In this document: one piece after another, positions 14,134-24,655 of the stretch
How positions within the stretch are numbered: the first letter of the stretch is position 1
How the letters are laid out: every line of letters begins with the position of its first letter
DNA from: an uncultured Mordavella sp.
GTDB taxonomy: Bacteria; Bacillota; Clostridia; Lachnospirales; Lachnospiraceae
Direction of reading: 5' to 3'
NCBI GenBank assembly: GCA_902406105.1
Contig: CABPCP010000036.1
Coordinates: 1-27,096, forward strand
DNA length: 27,096 nucleotides
The notes under the pieces: model-generated
Seen by the model: the letters and a program-made list of their open reading frames with translations, nothing else
Database searches by the model: none
What the model was told of the DNA's origin: nothing
Made by a program: the position numbers and the translations under genes

Positions 14134-16113
14134 ATGGATAAATTCGTTTTAAAGGCCCCGTATCAGCCTACCGGCGACCAGCCGCAGGCAATCGAGGCGC
14201 TTGTAAAAGGGTTCAAAGAAGGCAATCAATGCCAGACTTTACTGGGGGTTACGGGTTCTGGTAAGACTTTCACCATGGCCAATGTGATCCAGGCATTGAA
14301 CAAGCCAACGCTGGTCATTGCCCACAATAAAACACTGGCTGCTCAGTTGTACGGAGAATTCAAGGAGATGTTCCCTGATAACGCAGTGGAATATTTTGTC
14401 TCCTACTATGACTACTACCAGCCGGAAGCGTATGTCCCTTCCTCCGACACCTACATTGCCAAGGATTCATCCATCAACGAGGAGATCGACAAGCTGCGGC
14501 TGTCCGCCACGGCGTCCCTGGTAGAGCGTAAGGATGTGATCGTTGTGTCCAGCGTATCCTGTATCTATGGACTGGGCGAGCCGAAGAACTTTGAGAAAAT
14601 GATGGTTTCCCTGCGCCCTGGGATGGAGAAAGACAGGGATGAGGTTCTGCGCCAGCTGATCGATATCCAGTATGAGCGCAACGAGATGGATTTCAAGCGG
14701 GGAACCTTCCGGGTAAGGGGAGACGTGCTGGAAATTATTCCGGCTAACGAAGCGGAGACTGCGATAAGAGTAGAATTTTTTGGAGATGAGATCGACCGGA
14801 TCACACAGATCGACGTGCTGACCGGGGAGATCAAGGGAGAGCTGGAACATGCGGCGATCTTCCCGGCGTCCCATTATGTAGTGCCGGCGGAGCAGATCCG
14901 GCGGGCGGCGGATGCTATAGAAGAGGAACTGGAAGAGAGAGTCAAATATTTTAAATCTGAGGACAAGCTTTTAGAGGCCCAGCGTATTTCAGAACGGACC
15001 AATTTTGATGTGGAGATGCTCAAAGAGACGGGATTCTGCTCCGGGATCGAGAACTATTCCAGACATCTGTCCGGACTGGCTCCGGGACAGCCTCCGTATA
15101 CATTGATGGACTTCTTCAAAGATGATTTCCTGATTATCATTGATGAGTCCCATAAGACGATTCCTCAGATCGGAGGGATGTATCACGGAGACCGTTCCAG
15201 GAAGACGACTCTGGTGGATTATGGATTCCGCCTTCCATCGGCGCTGGATAACCGGCCGCTGAATTTTGAAGAGTTTGAGGAACGAATCGATCAGATCATG
15301 TTTGTATCCGCAACTCCGGGGCCTTATGAGGCGGAGCATGAACTTCTGCGCGCGGAACAGGTAATACGGCCTACAGGACTTCTGGATCCAATGGTAGAAG
15401 TGCGGTCAGTGGAAGGTCAGATTGACGATCTGGTTGCAGAGGTGAAAAAGGAAATAGAGAAGAAAAATAAAGTACTGATCACGACGCTGACCAAGCGGAT
15501 GGCGGAAGATCTGACGGACTATATGCGGGAATTGGGGATCCGAGTCCGGTACCTGCACTCGGATATTGATACGCTGGAGCGGACGGAGATCGTAAGAGAT
15601 ATGCGTCTGGATGTGTTCGATGTGCTGGTGGGGATCAACCTTCTGCGGGAAGGGCTGGATATTCCGGAGATCACTCTGGTGGCTATTTTGGATGCGGACA
15701 AGGAAGGGTTCCTGCGTTCAGAGACGTCTCTGATCCAGACCATCGGGCGGGCGGCCAGAAACAGCGAGGGGCACGTGATCATGTACGCGGACACCATCAC
15801 GGACTCCATGCGCCAAGCTATTGATGAGACCATGCGCCGGCGGAATGTGCAGATGGCTTATAACGAAGAACACGGCATCACGCCTCAGACCATTAAGAAA
15901 GGCGTGCGGGATATCATCAGCATTTCCAAGAAGATCGCGGCAGAAGAACTGCGGATGGAGAAGGATCCGGAATCCATGAGCGAAGAGGAATTGGAGAAGC
16001 TGATCAAGGATATCACCAAGCAGATGAAGAAAGCCGCGGCGGAACTGAACTTCGAGGCGGCTGCCGAGCTTCGGGACAAAATGGTTGAGTTAAAGAAGCT
16101 GATCAAAGAATAA
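14134..16113 (+). CDS. uvrB: UvrABC excision nuclease subunit B
   Basis: A 659-residue protein of normal UvrB length. It shows Walker A GVTGSGKT (38-45), the damage-probing beta-hairpin region [12 protein letters not shown], the IIDESH helicase motif, the late helicase motifs [13 protein letters not shown] and QTIGRAARN, and a C-terminal UVR domain ([25 protein letters not shown]) that contacts UvrC. UvrB is loaded by UvrA at bulky DNA lesions, verifies damage and recruits UvrC for incision. AAGGAGAG precedes the ATG; uvrA follows 15 bases later. It is the first chromosomal gene after the mobile module, with its own promoter. Confidence 0.98.
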   Translation: MDKFVLKAPYQPTGDQPQAIEALVKGFKEGNQCQTLLGVTGSGKTFTMANVIQALNKPTLVIAHNKTLAAQLYGEFKEMFPDNAVEYFVSYYDYYQPEAYVPSSDTYIAKDSSINEEIDKLRLSATASLVERKDVIVVSSVSCIYGLGEPKNFEKMMVSLRPGMEKDRDEVLRQLIDIQYERNEMDFKRGTFRVRGDVLEIIPANEAETAIRVEFFGDEIDRITQIDVLTGEIKGELEHAAIFPASHYVVPAEQIRRAADAIEEELEERVKYFKSEDKLLEAQRISERTNFDVEMLKETGFCSGIENYSRHLSGLAPGQPPYTLMDFFKDDFLIIIDESHKTIPQIGGMYHGDRSRKTTLVDYGFRLPSALDNRPLNFEEFEERIDQIMFVSATPGPYEAEHELLRAEQVIRPTGLLDPMVEVRSVEGQIDDLVAEVKKEIEKKNKVLITTLTKRMAEDLTDYMRELGIRVRYLHSDIDTLERTEIVRDMRLDVFDVLVGINLLREGLDIPEITLVAILDADKEGFLRSETSLIQTIGRAARNSEGHVIMYADTITDSMRQAIDETMRRRNVQMAYNEEHGITPQTIKKGVRDIISISKKIAAEELRMEKDPESMSEEELEKLIKDITKQMKKAAAELNFEAAAELRDKMVELKKLIKE

Positions 16114-16128
16114 TAGAAGGGAAGAATT

Positions 16129-18969
16129 ATGGAAGAAAAAGACAGCAGACAATATATTAAGATCCGGGGAGCCAATGAACATAATCTGAAGAAAATAGAT
16201 TTGGATATTCCCAGAAACGAACTGGTAGTCCTGACAGGACTGTCCGGTTCTGGAAAATCCTCCCTGGCTTTTGATACCATATACGCGGAAGGACAGAGAA
16301 GGTATATGGAATCCCTGTCCTCATACGCAAGACAGTTCCTGGGGCAGATGGAGAAACCGGATGTGGAGAGCATTGAGGGGCTTTCTCCGGCTATCTCCAT
16401 CGATCAGAAATCCACGAATCGGAACCCCAGATCCACGGTGGGGACAGTGACGGAGATCTACGATTATTTCCGTCTTCTTTACGCAAGGGTGGGGATTCCC
16501 CATTGTCCAAACTGCGGCAAAGAAATCAAGAAACAGACGGTGGATCAGATGGTAGACCAGATCATGGAGCTGCCGGAACGGACCAAGATCCAGCTCCTGG
16601 CCCCGGTGGTACGGGGAAGGAAAGGGACCCACGCCAAGCTTCTGGACCGGGCCAAGAAAAGCGGATACGTGCGGGTACGTATTGACGGGAATTTATACGA
16701 ACTGTCGGAAGAGATCCAGTTAGATAAGAATATCAAGCACAATATAGAGATCATTGTGGACCGGCTGGTAGTGAAGCCAGGCATTGAGAAACGTCTGACA
16801 GATTCGATTGAGGATGTGCTCCATCTGGCGGAAGGCCTAATGACAGTTGATGTGATCGGCGGAGAACCGATCAATTTCAGTCAGAGTTTTTCTTGTCCGG
16901 ACTGCGGCATCAGCATTGCGGAGATCGAGCCGAGAAGTTTCTCTTTTAACAATCCTTTTGGAGCCTGCCCAGAGTGTTTCGGACTGGGATATAAGATGGA
17001 GTTTGACGAGGATCTGATGATCCCGGATAAAAGCTTAAGTATTGCGGAAGGGGCGATTACCGTACTTGGGTGGCAGTCCTGTACGGATAAGAAGAGCTTT
17101 ACTTACGCGATCCTGGATGCGCTGAGCCAGGAGTATGGGTTCTCCCTGGAGACTCCTTTTCAGAAATATCCCAAGAAGATCCAGGATATCCTGATCCATG
17201 GAACTGGAGGCAGAGAAATAAAGGTCCGTTACCGCGGACAGCGGGGAGAAGGCGTCTATGACGTGGCCTTTGAGGGACTGATCAAGAATGTGGAACGCCG
17301 CTACCGGGAGACCGGGTCGGAGGCTATGAAGGCGGAGTATGAAGAATTCATGCGTATTACGCCCTGCCATAAATGCGGCGGCCAGCGTTTGAAACCAGAA
17401 GCCCTGGCCGTTACCGTAGGCGGGAAGAACATTGCGGAAGTGACGGCCTTGTCCATAGAAAAACTGCAGAAATTCCTGCAGAATCTGAAGCTGAATAAAC
17501 AGCAGATGATGATCGGGGGACAGATCCTAAAAGAAATCCAGGCAAGAACCCGCTTCCTAAACGATGTGGGACTGGATTATCTGACTCTGGCAAGAGCAAC
17601 GGGAACCTTGTCCGGCGGGGAAGCTCAGCGGATCCGGCTGGCTACCCAGATCGGCTCCGGCCTTGTGGGCGTGGCATATATTCTGGATGAGCCCAGTATC
17701 GGCCTGCATCAGAGGGATAACGACAAACTTTTAGGCACACTTAAGCATCTGCGGGATCTTGGGAATTCGGTCCTTGTGGTGGAACATGACGAGGACACCA
17801 TGCGAGAGGCGGATTATATTGTAGATATCGGCCCCGGCGCGGGAGAACATGGCGGAGAAGTAGTGGCGGTAGGAACCGCGGAAGAGATCATGAAGAATCC
17901 CAATTCTATTACCGGCGCATATTTGAGCGGGAAGACGAAGATTCCGGTTCCGGATCATCGGGGAAAGCCTTCCGGATGGCTGAAGGTTTTGGGAGCAAAG
18001 GAGAATAATCTGAAGAATATCGAGGTTCAGATCCCGCTTGGCATTATGACCTGCGTCACCGGAGTTTCAGGGTCAGGGAAAAGTTCGCTCATTAACGAGA
18101 TCGTTTACAAGAGGCTGGCGCGAGAATTAAACCGGGCAAGGACGATTCCCGGAAAACATAAAGATATTGAAGGAATTGAGAATCTGGACAAAGTGATCGC
18201 TATCGATCAGTCCCCTATCGGTCGGACGCCCCGGTCGAATCCGGCTACTTATACAGGCGTGTTTGATCTGATCCGGGATCTGTTTGCGGCCACGCCGGAC
18301 GCGAAAGCAAAAGGCTATAAAAAGGGAAGATTCAGCTTCAATGTCAAGGGGGGACGCTGCGAAGCCTGCAGCGGGGACGGCATTTTAAAAATAGAAATGC
18401 ATTTCCTTCCAGATGTGTATGTACCCTGCGAGGTTTGTCATGGAAAACGGTATAACCGAGAGACTTTGGAGGTAAAATACAAAGGAAAGAATATTTATGA
18501 TGTGCTGAATATGACGGTGGAGGAAGCCCTTCACTTCTTTGAGCATGTGCCCAGCATTCGCAGGAAAATGGAAACGCTGTATGATGTGGGGCTGTCTTAC
18601 ATCCGTCTGGGACAGCCTTCCACCCAGCTTTCCGGCGGGGAGGCCCAGCGGATCAAGCTGGCGGCGGAATTGAGCAAACGCAGCACTGGGAAGACCATTT
18701 ACATCCTGGATGAACCTACGACAGGCCTCCATTTCGCAGACGTCCACAAACTGACGGAAATCCTGCATAGACTGGCGGCGGATGGGAATACAGTGATCGT
18801 TATCGAACATAACCTGGATGTGATCAAGACGGCTGATTATATCATCGACATGGGACCGGAAGGAGGCGATGGAGGAGGAACAGTCATCGTTCAGGGTACG
18901 CCGGAGGAAGTGGCTGACTGTCCGGAATCCTATACGGGGAAATATATCCGCGCAATGCTCGACAGATAG
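16129..18969 (+). CDS. uvrA: UvrABC excision nuclease subunit A
   Basis: A 946-residue damage sensor. It has two ABC ATPase modules: Walker A GLSGSGKS (37-44) and GVSGSGKS (near 645), signatures [12 protein letters not shown] and [12 protein letters not shown], each with a Walker B ([18 protein letters not shown]). Zinc-binding CxxC pairs lie inside the modules, including CPDCG...CPEC and CEAC...CEVC. The UvrA dimer scans DNA and delivers UvrB to lesions. GAAGGGAAG precedes the ATG, and the 15-base gap after uvrB indicates one operon. Length and motifs are complete. Confidence 0.98.
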   Translation: MEEKDSRQYIKIRGANEHNLKKIDLDIPRNELVVLTGLSGSGKSSLAFDTIYAEGQRRYMESLSSYARQFLGQMEKPDVESIEGLSPAISIDQKSTNRNPRSTVGTVTEIYDYFRLLYARVGIPHCPNCGKEIKKQTVDQMVDQIMELPERTKIQLLAPVVRGRKGTHAKLLDRAKKSGYVRVRIDGNLYELSEEIQLDKNIKHNIEIIVDRLVVKPGIEKRLTDSIEDVLHLAEGLMTVDVIGGEPINFSQSFSCPDCGISIAEIEPRSFSFNNPFGACPECFGLGYKMEFDEDLMIPDKSLSIAEGAITVLGWQSCTDKKSFTYAILDALSQEYGFSLETPFQKYPKKIQDILIHGTGGREIKVRYRGQRGEGVYDVAFEGLIKNVERRYRETGSEAMKAEYEEFMRITPCHKCGGQRLKPEALAVTVGGKNIAEVTALSIEKLQKFLQNLKLNKQQMMIGGQILKEIQARTRFLNDVGLDYLTLARATGTLSGGEAQRIRLATQIGSGLVGVAYILDEPSIGLHQRDNDKLLGTLKHLRDLGNSVLVVEHDEDTMREADYIVDIGPGAGEHGGEVVAVGTAEEIMKNPNSITGAYLSGKTKIPVPDHRGKPSGWLKVLGAKENNLKNIEVQIPLGIMTCVTGVSGSGKSSLINEIVYKRLARELNRARTIPGKHKDIEGIENLDKVIAIDQSPIGRTPRSNPATYTGVFDLIRDLFAATPDAKAKGYKKGRFSFNVKGGRCEACSGDGILKIEMHFLPDVYVPCEVCHGKRYNRETLEVKYKGKNIYDVLNMTVEEALHFFEHVPSIRRKMETLYDVGLSYIRLGQPSTQLSGGEAQRIKLAAELSKRSTGKTIYILDEPTTGLHFADVHKLTEILHRLAADGNTVIVIEHNLDVIKTADYIIDMGPEGGDGGGTVIVQGTPEEVADCPESYTGKYIRAMLDR

Positions 18970-19025
18970 GGCGTTTTTCCGACAGGGAGGAGTCTTCTTT
19001 CACAAAGATTTAAGGAAAAAAGGGG

Positions 19026-19054
19026 TTTCCATTTTACGGAAAGTTCATTATAAT
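19026..19054 (+). promoter_or_regulatory. Promoter of mreB
   Basis: TATAAT at 19049-19054 with TTTCCA at 19026-19031 (four of six matches to TTGACA) and a 17-bp spacer, in the gap between uvrA and mreB. It probably starts the mreB-recD2-comF transcript. Confidence 0.65.
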
Positions 19055-19117
19055 GGTACATGCAAAATCAAAACAAATGATAATGAAGATAGACAGAATG
19101 ATGGAAGGGGATTAAGA

Positions 19118-20107
19118 ATGTCGGTAGATATCGGAATTGATTTGGGAACAGCCAGCATCCTTGTCTATATCAAGGGCAAGGGTGTTATTTTAAAAGAACC
19201 GTCTGTGGTGGCTTTTGACAGAGACACCAATGCCATTAAGGCGATCGGGGAAGAAGCCCGGCTTATGCTGGGAAGGACGCCGGGGAATATCGTCGCCATC
19301 CGGCCGCTGCGCCAGGGCGTGATCTCGGACTATACAGTAACAGAGAAAATGATCAAATATTTTGTCCAGAAGGCCATGGGAAAACGGACATTCAAGAAAC
19401 CAAGGATCAGTATCTGTGTGCCAAGCGGCGTTACAGAGGTGGAGAAAAAAGCGGTGGAGGAGGCTACCTACGCGGCGGGCGCGCGGGAAGTCAACTTGAT
19501 CGAAGAACCAGTGGCGGCAGCCATCGGTGCGGGAATCGACATTTCCAAACCCTGCGGCAACATGATCGTTGATATTGGAGGCGGCACAACGGATATCGCG
19601 GTCATTTCTCTTGGCGGTACAGTAGTAAACACTTCTATTAAGATTGCCGGAGATGATTTTGACGAGGCGATTGTCCGCTATATGAGGAAGAAGCATAATC
19701 TTCTGATCGGCGAGCGTACGGCGGAAGATATTAAAATCAAAATCGGGACAACTTATCCGCTGGTGGAAGAAGAAGCGGTGGAGGTACGGGGCAGGAATCT
19801 GGTGACCGGCCTTCCTAAGACGGTAACGGTCACATCCTCGGAGACCGAGGAAGCTCTGCGGGAGACTACAGGTCAGATCGTGGAAGCTGTGATCGGAGTG
19901 CTGGAGCGTACGCCGCCGGAATTGTCCGCGGATATTTTGGACCGGGGGATCGTCCTGACCGGAGGAGGATCTATGCTGCGGGGCCTGGAAGAACTGATCG
20001 AGGAGCGGACAGGCATCAACACCATGACAGCGGAAGATCCCATGAAGGTAGTTGCGATCGGGACGGGACAATTTGTAGAGTTTATGAGTGGACGGAAAGA
20101 ATACTGA
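19118..20107 (+). CDS. mreB: Rod shape-determining protein, MreB/Mbl family
   Basis: A 329-residue actin-like protein. The start at 19118 gives the typical MSVDIGIDLGTAS opening; a much longer in-frame reading would begin inside uvrA. Phosphate-binding loops DLGTAS and DIGGGTTDIAVISLGG, and the adenosine-binding GGGSMLRG motif near the C terminus, are present. MreB filaments under the membrane direct lateral cell-wall synthesis. It is not followed by mreC and mreD here, so it may be the Mbl-type paralogue that many Firmicutes carry separately. Ribosome-binding site GAAGGGG is about 10 bases upstream. Confidence 0.93.
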   Translation: MSVDIGIDLGTASILVYIKGKGVILKEPSVVAFDRDTNAIKAIGEEARLMLGRTPGNIVAIRPLRQGVISDYTVTEKMIKYFVQKAMGKRTFKKPRISICVPSGVTEVEKKAVEEATYAAGAREVNLIEEPVAAAIGAGIDISKPCGNMIVDIGGGTTDIAVISLGGTVVNTSIKIAGDDFDEAIVRYMRKKHNLLIGERTAEDIKIKIGTTYPLVEEEAVEVRGRNLVTGLPKTVTVTSSETEEALRETTGQIVEAVIGVLERTPPELSADILDRGIVLTGGGSMLRGLEELIEERTGINTMTAEDPMKVVAIGTGQFVEFMSGRKEY

Positions 20108-20115
20108 TGAGATAA

Positions 20116-22326
20116 ATGGAAACGATCAAAGGATATGTAGAACACATTGTGTTTCGCAATGAGGATAACGGATATACCATATTTAACCTGAATAATTCGG
20201 ACGGAGATCTGACCTGTGTGGGGAAGTTCCACTATATCGAGGAAGGGGAACTGCTGGAACTGACTGGTGAGTTCACTGTGCATAAGATGTACGGCACCCA
20301 ATTACAGGTGACAAGCTCCAGGATCTGTGAGCCGGAGGATCTGATGTCCATTGAGCGTTATCTTGGCTCCGGAGCGGTAAAAGGCGTGGGCGCGGCTTTG
20401 GCCGGAAGGATCGTGAAGAAATTCCGGGAAGACACGTTCCGCATCATAGAGGAAGAGCCGGAACGTCTGGCGGAGATCAAAGGCATCAGCGAGAGGAAAG
20501 CCAGGGAGATCGCCATTCAGGTGGAAGAGAAAAAGGATATGCGCCAGGCTATGATCTTTTTGCAGAAATATGGGATCACAACGGCGCTGGCGGTAAAGAT
20601 CTATCAGCATTATGGAACAGGTGTTTACCGCATTATAGAAGAAAATCCATACCAGTTAGCAGATCAGGTGGCTGGCGTGGGATTCAAGACCGCTGATGAG
20701 ATCGCGGCCAGAGTTGGGATCCATACGGATTCTGACTACCGCATCCGCAGCGGTATTTTCTACACTCTTCTCCAGAGTGTTGGGGAAGGGCATGTCTATC
20801 TGAGGCAGGAGGCTCTGCTGGTAAGGGCGGGGAACCTTTTAGGCGTTCAGATCGAGCATATCGAGAAATATCTGATGGATCTGGCCATGGAGAAAAAAGT
20901 GGTCCTGAAAGAAGGCGAAGACGGAGTAAGAGTCTACGCATCCCATTACTATTACCTGGAACTGAACACGGCAAAAATGCTCCACGATCTCAACGTGCGC
21001 TGTGAGACGGACGAAGCGGCGCTGGAGCGCAGGATCCACGCGATCGAAGAGAATGCGGGCCTTTCCCTGGATGAGATGCAAAGGAAAGCTGTGGCGGAAG
21101 CGGCGCGGCAGGGGATCTTGATCCTGACGGGAGGTCCGGGGACTGGGAAGACTACCACCATCAACGCCATGATCCATTTCTTTCGAAGCGAGGGAATGGA
21201 AATCCTGCTGGCGGCTCCTACGGGGAGAGCGGCGAAGCGGATGACAGAGGCCACAGGGTACGAAGCCCAGACCATCCATCGGCTTTTAGAAGTGAATGGG
21301 AATCCGGAGGAAGAAAGAAACGGCGGCTTCGCGAAAAATGAAGAGAATCCGCTGGAAACAGACGTGCTGATCATAGACGAGATGTCTATGGTGGATCTGC
21401 CGCTTATGCATGCGCTTCTGTCCGCGGTGATCCCGGGAACAAGACTGATCCTGGTGGGAGATAGGAACCAGCTTCCCAGCGTTGGGCCGGGAAGCGTGCT
21501 CAAAGATTTGATCGACTCCCATTGTTTCCCAGTGGTGATGCTGACGAAGATCTTCCGGCAGGCGGGAGAAAGCGATATTGTAGTCAACGCCCATAAGATC
21601 AACCGGGGAGAGGAAGTGACCCTGGATAATAAAAGCAGAGACTTTTTCTTTTTGAAACGGCAGGATCCTAATGTGATCATCAGTATCCTTATTACGTTGA
21701 TCCAGAAGAAGCTGCCGCCTTATGTAGACGCTAGGCCTTACGATATCCAGGTGTTAACGCCGATGCGGAAAGGCGCGCTGGGTGTGGAGCGGCTGAACCA
21801 GATCCTGCAGCAGTACTTGAATCCGCCAGAGGAAGGAAAGCAGGAGAGGACTTATGGAGACCGTTTGTTCCGGGAAGGGGACAAGGTCATGCAGATCAAG
21901 AATAACTACCAATTGGAATGGGAAGTTAAGACCCGGTATGGAATGACGGTGGATAAAGGACTTGGGATCTTTAACGGGGATATGGGGATCGTCCGTAAGA
22001 TCAATTCTTACGAGGAGACCATAACGGTGGAGTACGACGAGCAGCGTCTGGTCACTTACCCTTTTGCCCTTTTAGAAGAGCTAGAGCTGGCCTATGCGAT
22101 CACCATACATAAGTCCCAGGGAAGCGAGTATCCGGCGGTAGTGATCCCGCTGCTCCAGGGACCGAGACAGCTGTATCACCGCAATCTCCTGTACACCGCG
22201 GTGACGAGGGCCAGAAAATGTGTGACGTTGGTGGGGAGTGAGACGGTATTCAGGGAAATGATCCAGAATACGGAAGAGCAGGATCGGAATACCAGTCTGG
22301 CAGAGCGAATCCGTGAATTTGATTGA
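20116..22326 (+). CDS. recD2: RecD2-type ATP-dependent DNA helicase
   Basis: A 736-residue protein with the usual RecD2 opening (VEHIVFRNEDNGYTIF, an OB-like region), helix-hairpin-helix segments around residues 90-210, then superfamily 1 helicase motifs: Walker A GGPGTGKTTT near 342, DEMSMVD, GDRNQLPSVGPGS, and the C-terminal TIHKSQGSEYP and LLYTAVTRARK. RecD2 is a 5'-3' helicase acting without RecBC, linked to repair and replication-fork upkeep. The start is eight bases after the mreB stop and lacks a strong ribosome-binding site, so translation may be coupled to mreB. Confidence 0.95.
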   Translation: METIKGYVEHIVFRNEDNGYTIFNLNNSDGDLTCVGKFHYIEEGELLELTGEFTVHKMYGTQLQVTSSRICEPEDLMSIERYLGSGAVKGVGAALAGRIVKKFREDTFRIIEEEPERLAEIKGISERKAREIAIQVEEKKDMRQAMIFLQKYGITTALAVKIYQHYGTGVYRIIEENPYQLADQVAGVGFKTADEIAARVGIHTDSDYRIRSGIFYTLLQSVGEGHVYLRQEALLVRAGNLLGVQIEHIEKYLMDLAMEKKVVLKEGEDGVRVYASHYYYLELNTAKMLHDLNVRCETDEAALERRIHAIEENAGLSLDEMQRKAVAEAARQGILILTGGPGTGKTTTINAMIHFFRSEGMEILLAAPTGRAAKRMTEATGYEAQTIHRLLEVNGNPEEERNGGFAKNEENPLETDVLIIDEMSMVDLPLMHALLSAVIPGTRLILVGDRNQLPSVGPGSVLKDLIDSHCFPVVMLTKIFRQAGESDIVVNAHKINRGEEVTLDNKSRDFFFLKRQDPNVIISILITLIQKKLPPYVDARPYDIQVLTPMRKGALGVERLNQILQQYLNPPEEGKQERTYGDRLFREGDKVMQIKNNYQLEWEVKTRYGMTVDKGLGIFNGDMGIVRKINSYEETITVEYDEQRLVTYPFALLEELELAYAITIHKSQGSEYPAVVIPLLQGPRQLYHRNLLYTAVTRARKCVTLVGSETVFREMIQNTEEQDRNTSLAERIREFD

Positions 22327-23036
22327 AACAGATAAAAGAGTGTTTTGAGAAACTATTCTGGCCGGAGATCTGTCCGTTCTGCGGCAGGGCCTTTTGGGAA
22401 GGAATCTGCCCTTCCTGCAGGAAAAAGATCAACCGTATCCTGGTGGAAGAGCCAAGGTGTATGAAATGCGGGAAACCAGTTCTTAGCGAAACGCAGGAAT
22501 ATTGCGCGGACTGCGGGCATACACATCATTATTATGACAGAGGCATGAGCCTGTGGCTTCATAGGAAGCCTGTCAGCACATCGATCTATTGGTTTAAGTA
22601 TCATAACCAGAGAGTATTTGGGTATTATTACGCAAAAGAGATGGCGGCCCGGTTTGGGACGGTCATCCGTCAGTGGCGGCCGGACTGCATTATTCCGATT
22701 CCGCTCCATCCTCGCAGGAAACGGCAAAGAGGATATAATCAGGCGGAAATCCTGGCGTTGGAACTGAGCCGCCTTACCGGAGTTTTGGTGGAGAGTAAGG
22801 CGCTGATAAGGAGCCGCTGCACAACGGCGCAAAAGAAGCTGGGACACCAAGAGAGACGGCAGAATCTTTCCGGGGCGTTTCGGATGGAAAAACGCTTGAA
22901 AAAAGGGAGCACGGTACTCCTGATAGATGATATATACACCACGGGGAATACGGTCAGCAGCGCGGCGAAAGCGCTAAAAGACGGCGGAGCGGAAAAAGTC
23001 TATTTTTTAACTATAAGTATTGGACAAGGATACTGA
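22323..23036 (+). CDS. comF: ComF family protein (phosphoribosyltransferase fold)
   Basis: A 237-residue protein starting with TTG at 22323, overlapping the recD2 stop by four bases (TTGA). The N terminus carries cysteine pairs of a zinc-binding segment (CPFCG, CPSC, CMKCG, CADCG). The C-terminal part is a phosphoribosyltransferase domain with IIPIPLHPRRKRQRGYNQA and the PRPP loop VLLIDDIYTTGNT. ComF is needed for uptake of transforming DNA in competent bacteria, with an unclear biochemical role, and is widespread in non-competent Clostridia. Close packing with recD2 suggests a shared transcript. Confidence 0.93.
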   Translation: MKQIKECFEKLFWPEICPFCGRAFWEGICPSCRKKINRILVEEPRCMKCGKPVLSETQEYCADCGHTHHYYDRGMSLWLHRKPVSTSIYWFKYHNQRVFGYYYAKEMAARFGTVIRQWRPDCIIPIPLHPRRKRQRGYNQAEILALELSRLTGVLVESKALIRSRCTTAQKKLGHQERRQNLSGAFRMEKRLKKGSTVLLIDDIYTTGNTVSSAAKALKDGGAEKVYFLTISIGQGY

Positions 23037-23049
23037 GATTTGTTATACT
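23021..23049 (+). promoter_or_regulatory. Promoter within the 3' end of comF
   Basis: TGGACA at 23021-23026 (five of six matches to TTGACA), a 17-bp spacer and TATACT at 23044-23049 (five of six). It would drive the membrane-protein genes starting at 23094. Confidence 0.72.
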
Positions 23050-23093
23050 AAAAATGATGTTTAAATTACGAAAATTAGATTCTGAGGTGTGTC

Positions 23094-23489
23094 ATGTTAG
23101 ACGAGCAGAAAATAAAATTGATGACGAAGCTTGCCTTTTACGAAGAGACGCAGGGAAAGGAAGATTTTAAAATCAGCGAGTATTATCGCAAGGACTATGC
23201 GGCTCTCCACATTTTATGTTCCATTCTCTGGGTGACGGCAGGGTATGTCTGCCTGGGGGCGCTGATCGTTTTGGCCGGACTGGATTCTCTGATGAACAGC
23301 ATGTCTACCGGTCTGATCATTATTATGGGGCTTTTGGCGATCGTTGGATATTTCGTCCTGGTGATCGTTTACGCGGTAGTGTCCAGCCATGTTTTTAATC
23401 GAAAGCATAGACAGGCGAGACAGAGAGTGAAGAAATACAATCACAATCTGACAAGACTGCTTAAGATGTATGAAAAGGAGAAGAAATAG
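23094..23489 (+). CDS. Conserved two-helix membrane protein of unknown function
   Basis: A 131-residue protein preceded by GAGGTG. A polar N terminus (about 1-35) is followed by two long hydrophobic segments (about 38-62 and 70-98), then a strongly basic C-terminal tail (NRKHRQARQRVKKYNHNLTR...) that should face the cytoplasm and may be coiled. I do not recognise a named family. The next gene starts directly after its stop, so the two are co-translated. The location before cdaA could hint at an envelope role, but this is only context. Confidence 0.75.
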   Translation: MLDEQKIKLMTKLAFYEETQGKEDFKISEYYRKDYAALHILCSILWVTAGYVCLGALIVLAGLDSLMNSMSTGLIIIMGLLAIVGYFVLVIVYAVVSSHVFNRKHRQARQRVKKYNHNLTRLLKMYEKEKK

Positions 23490-24614
23490 ATGGATAATAT
23501 ATTTGTAATCCGCGGGAGGCTTCAGGAGCTTTACGCGTCCCATTCCAGAATTTTTGATAAAGCGGTTCAGTTTGTGGTGGCTTTGACAGCTTTTTATCTG
23601 ATCAATGACAATGTGGGCTTTCTTTCGATGGCAGCTTCGCCGGCGGCAACACTGGCGCTGGCGGTCATCTGTACCTTTTTCCCGCCGATCATAACTGTGC
23701 TGGCCGCGACAGCGCTGATTTTGGTACATATGTATGTCGTGTCTCTGGGAGTGCTGGCGGTAACGGCAATGGTCTTTCTGATCATGTATATCTTTTATTT
23801 CCGTCTGACGCCTAAGATGGCGATGGTGGTGCTTTTGACTCCGATCGCGTTTATGCTGAATATTCCGTATGTGATTCCCATCGCTTATGGACTGGCGGCG
23901 ACACCTGTATGTCTGGTGGCGATCTCCTGCGGAACCATTGTCTACTATATGATGGATTATGTAAAAACGGCGGCGTCCGGACTGGAGGGCCAAGGGGCGG
24001 ATGGAATCATGGCGCAGGTATCCGCGTATGTAAAACAGGTCTTTCAGAGTAAAGAGATGTGGGTGGTGATCGTCGCGTTTATCATCTGTTTCTTGCTGGT
24101 ATACACGCTTCGCCGGCAGGCGATGGATCATGCCTGGAAGATTTCCATCGGGGCGGGAGCGGTAGCCAATGTGATCCTGATCGTAATCGGAGATATTGCT
24201 TTGGGAGTACATACTTCTTATATTTCTCTGATCGTTGGAAATATCGCCGCGGTATTGATCGGACTGATCCTGGAGCTGTTTTTCTTCTCAGTAGATTATG
24301 CCAGAAGTGAGAATCTCCAATATGAGGATGATGAATATTACTATTATGTGAAAGCGGTTCCGAAACTGTCTGTGGCAACACCTGAGAAGACGGTGAAACG
24401 GATCAATGAGCGGCAGGAGACCGAGATCATCGATCCAAAGGAAGTCAGACGCAGAGCGGGCAAAGGGACCCGGAAGAATGGAACTTCCCAGAAGGAGAGA
24501 GGGGAACGGCATACGCCGAGGAGAGGGCCTTCCGCGAAAAAGCATGACATGGAGGAAGTTGACAAAATGCTTTTGACCCAGAGTTTGAAAGATGATCTGG
24601 ACATGGGGAAATAA
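23490..24614 (+). CDS. Conserved multi-pass membrane protein of unknown function
   Basis: A 374-residue protein starting at the base after the previous stop. About seven to nine hydrophobic segments fill residues 20-275, with a gap near 155-185 (a soluble loop). A roughly 100-residue charged cytoplasmic tail follows, including EDDEYYYYVKAVPKLSVATPE and a basic, Gly/Arg-rich linker. No catalytic motif or named family is recognised; the tail's SVATPEKTVKRI stretch could be a protein-binding site. Position between comF and cdaA suggests a cell-envelope or c-di-AMP-linked function, without direct evidence. Confidence 0.75.
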   Translation: MDNIFVIRGRLQELYASHSRIFDKAVQFVVALTAFYLINDNVGFLSMAASPAATLALAVICTFFPPIITVLAATALILVHMYVVSLGVLAVTAMVFLIMYIFYFRLTPKMAMVVLLTPIAFMLNIPYVIPIAYGLAATPVCLVAISCGTIVYYMMDYVKTAASGLEGQGADGIMAQVSAYVKQVFQSKEMWVVIVAFIICFLLVYTLRRQAMDHAWKISIGAGAVANVILIVIGDIALGVHTSYISLIVGNIAAVLIGLILELFFFSVDYARSENLQYEDDEYYYYVKAVPKLSVATPEKTVKRINERQETEIIDPKEVRRRAGKGTRKNGTSQKERGERHTPRRGPSAKKHDMEEVDKMLLTQSLKDDLDMGK

Positions 24615-24655
24615 ATGATAATATGCAGTGATAGCAAAGAAAGGGGAGTGACAGA

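Noticed and set aside
13841..14152. 103-residue open frame between the integrase and uvrB
   Set aside because: It starts in a terminator, runs through the uvrB promoter and leader and overlaps uvrB; composition looks non-coding.
18869..19117. Long N-terminal extension of MreB from an upstream in-frame start
   Set aside because: It would lie within the uvrA gene and its promoter gap; the ATG at 19118 gives the family's normal N terminus and length.
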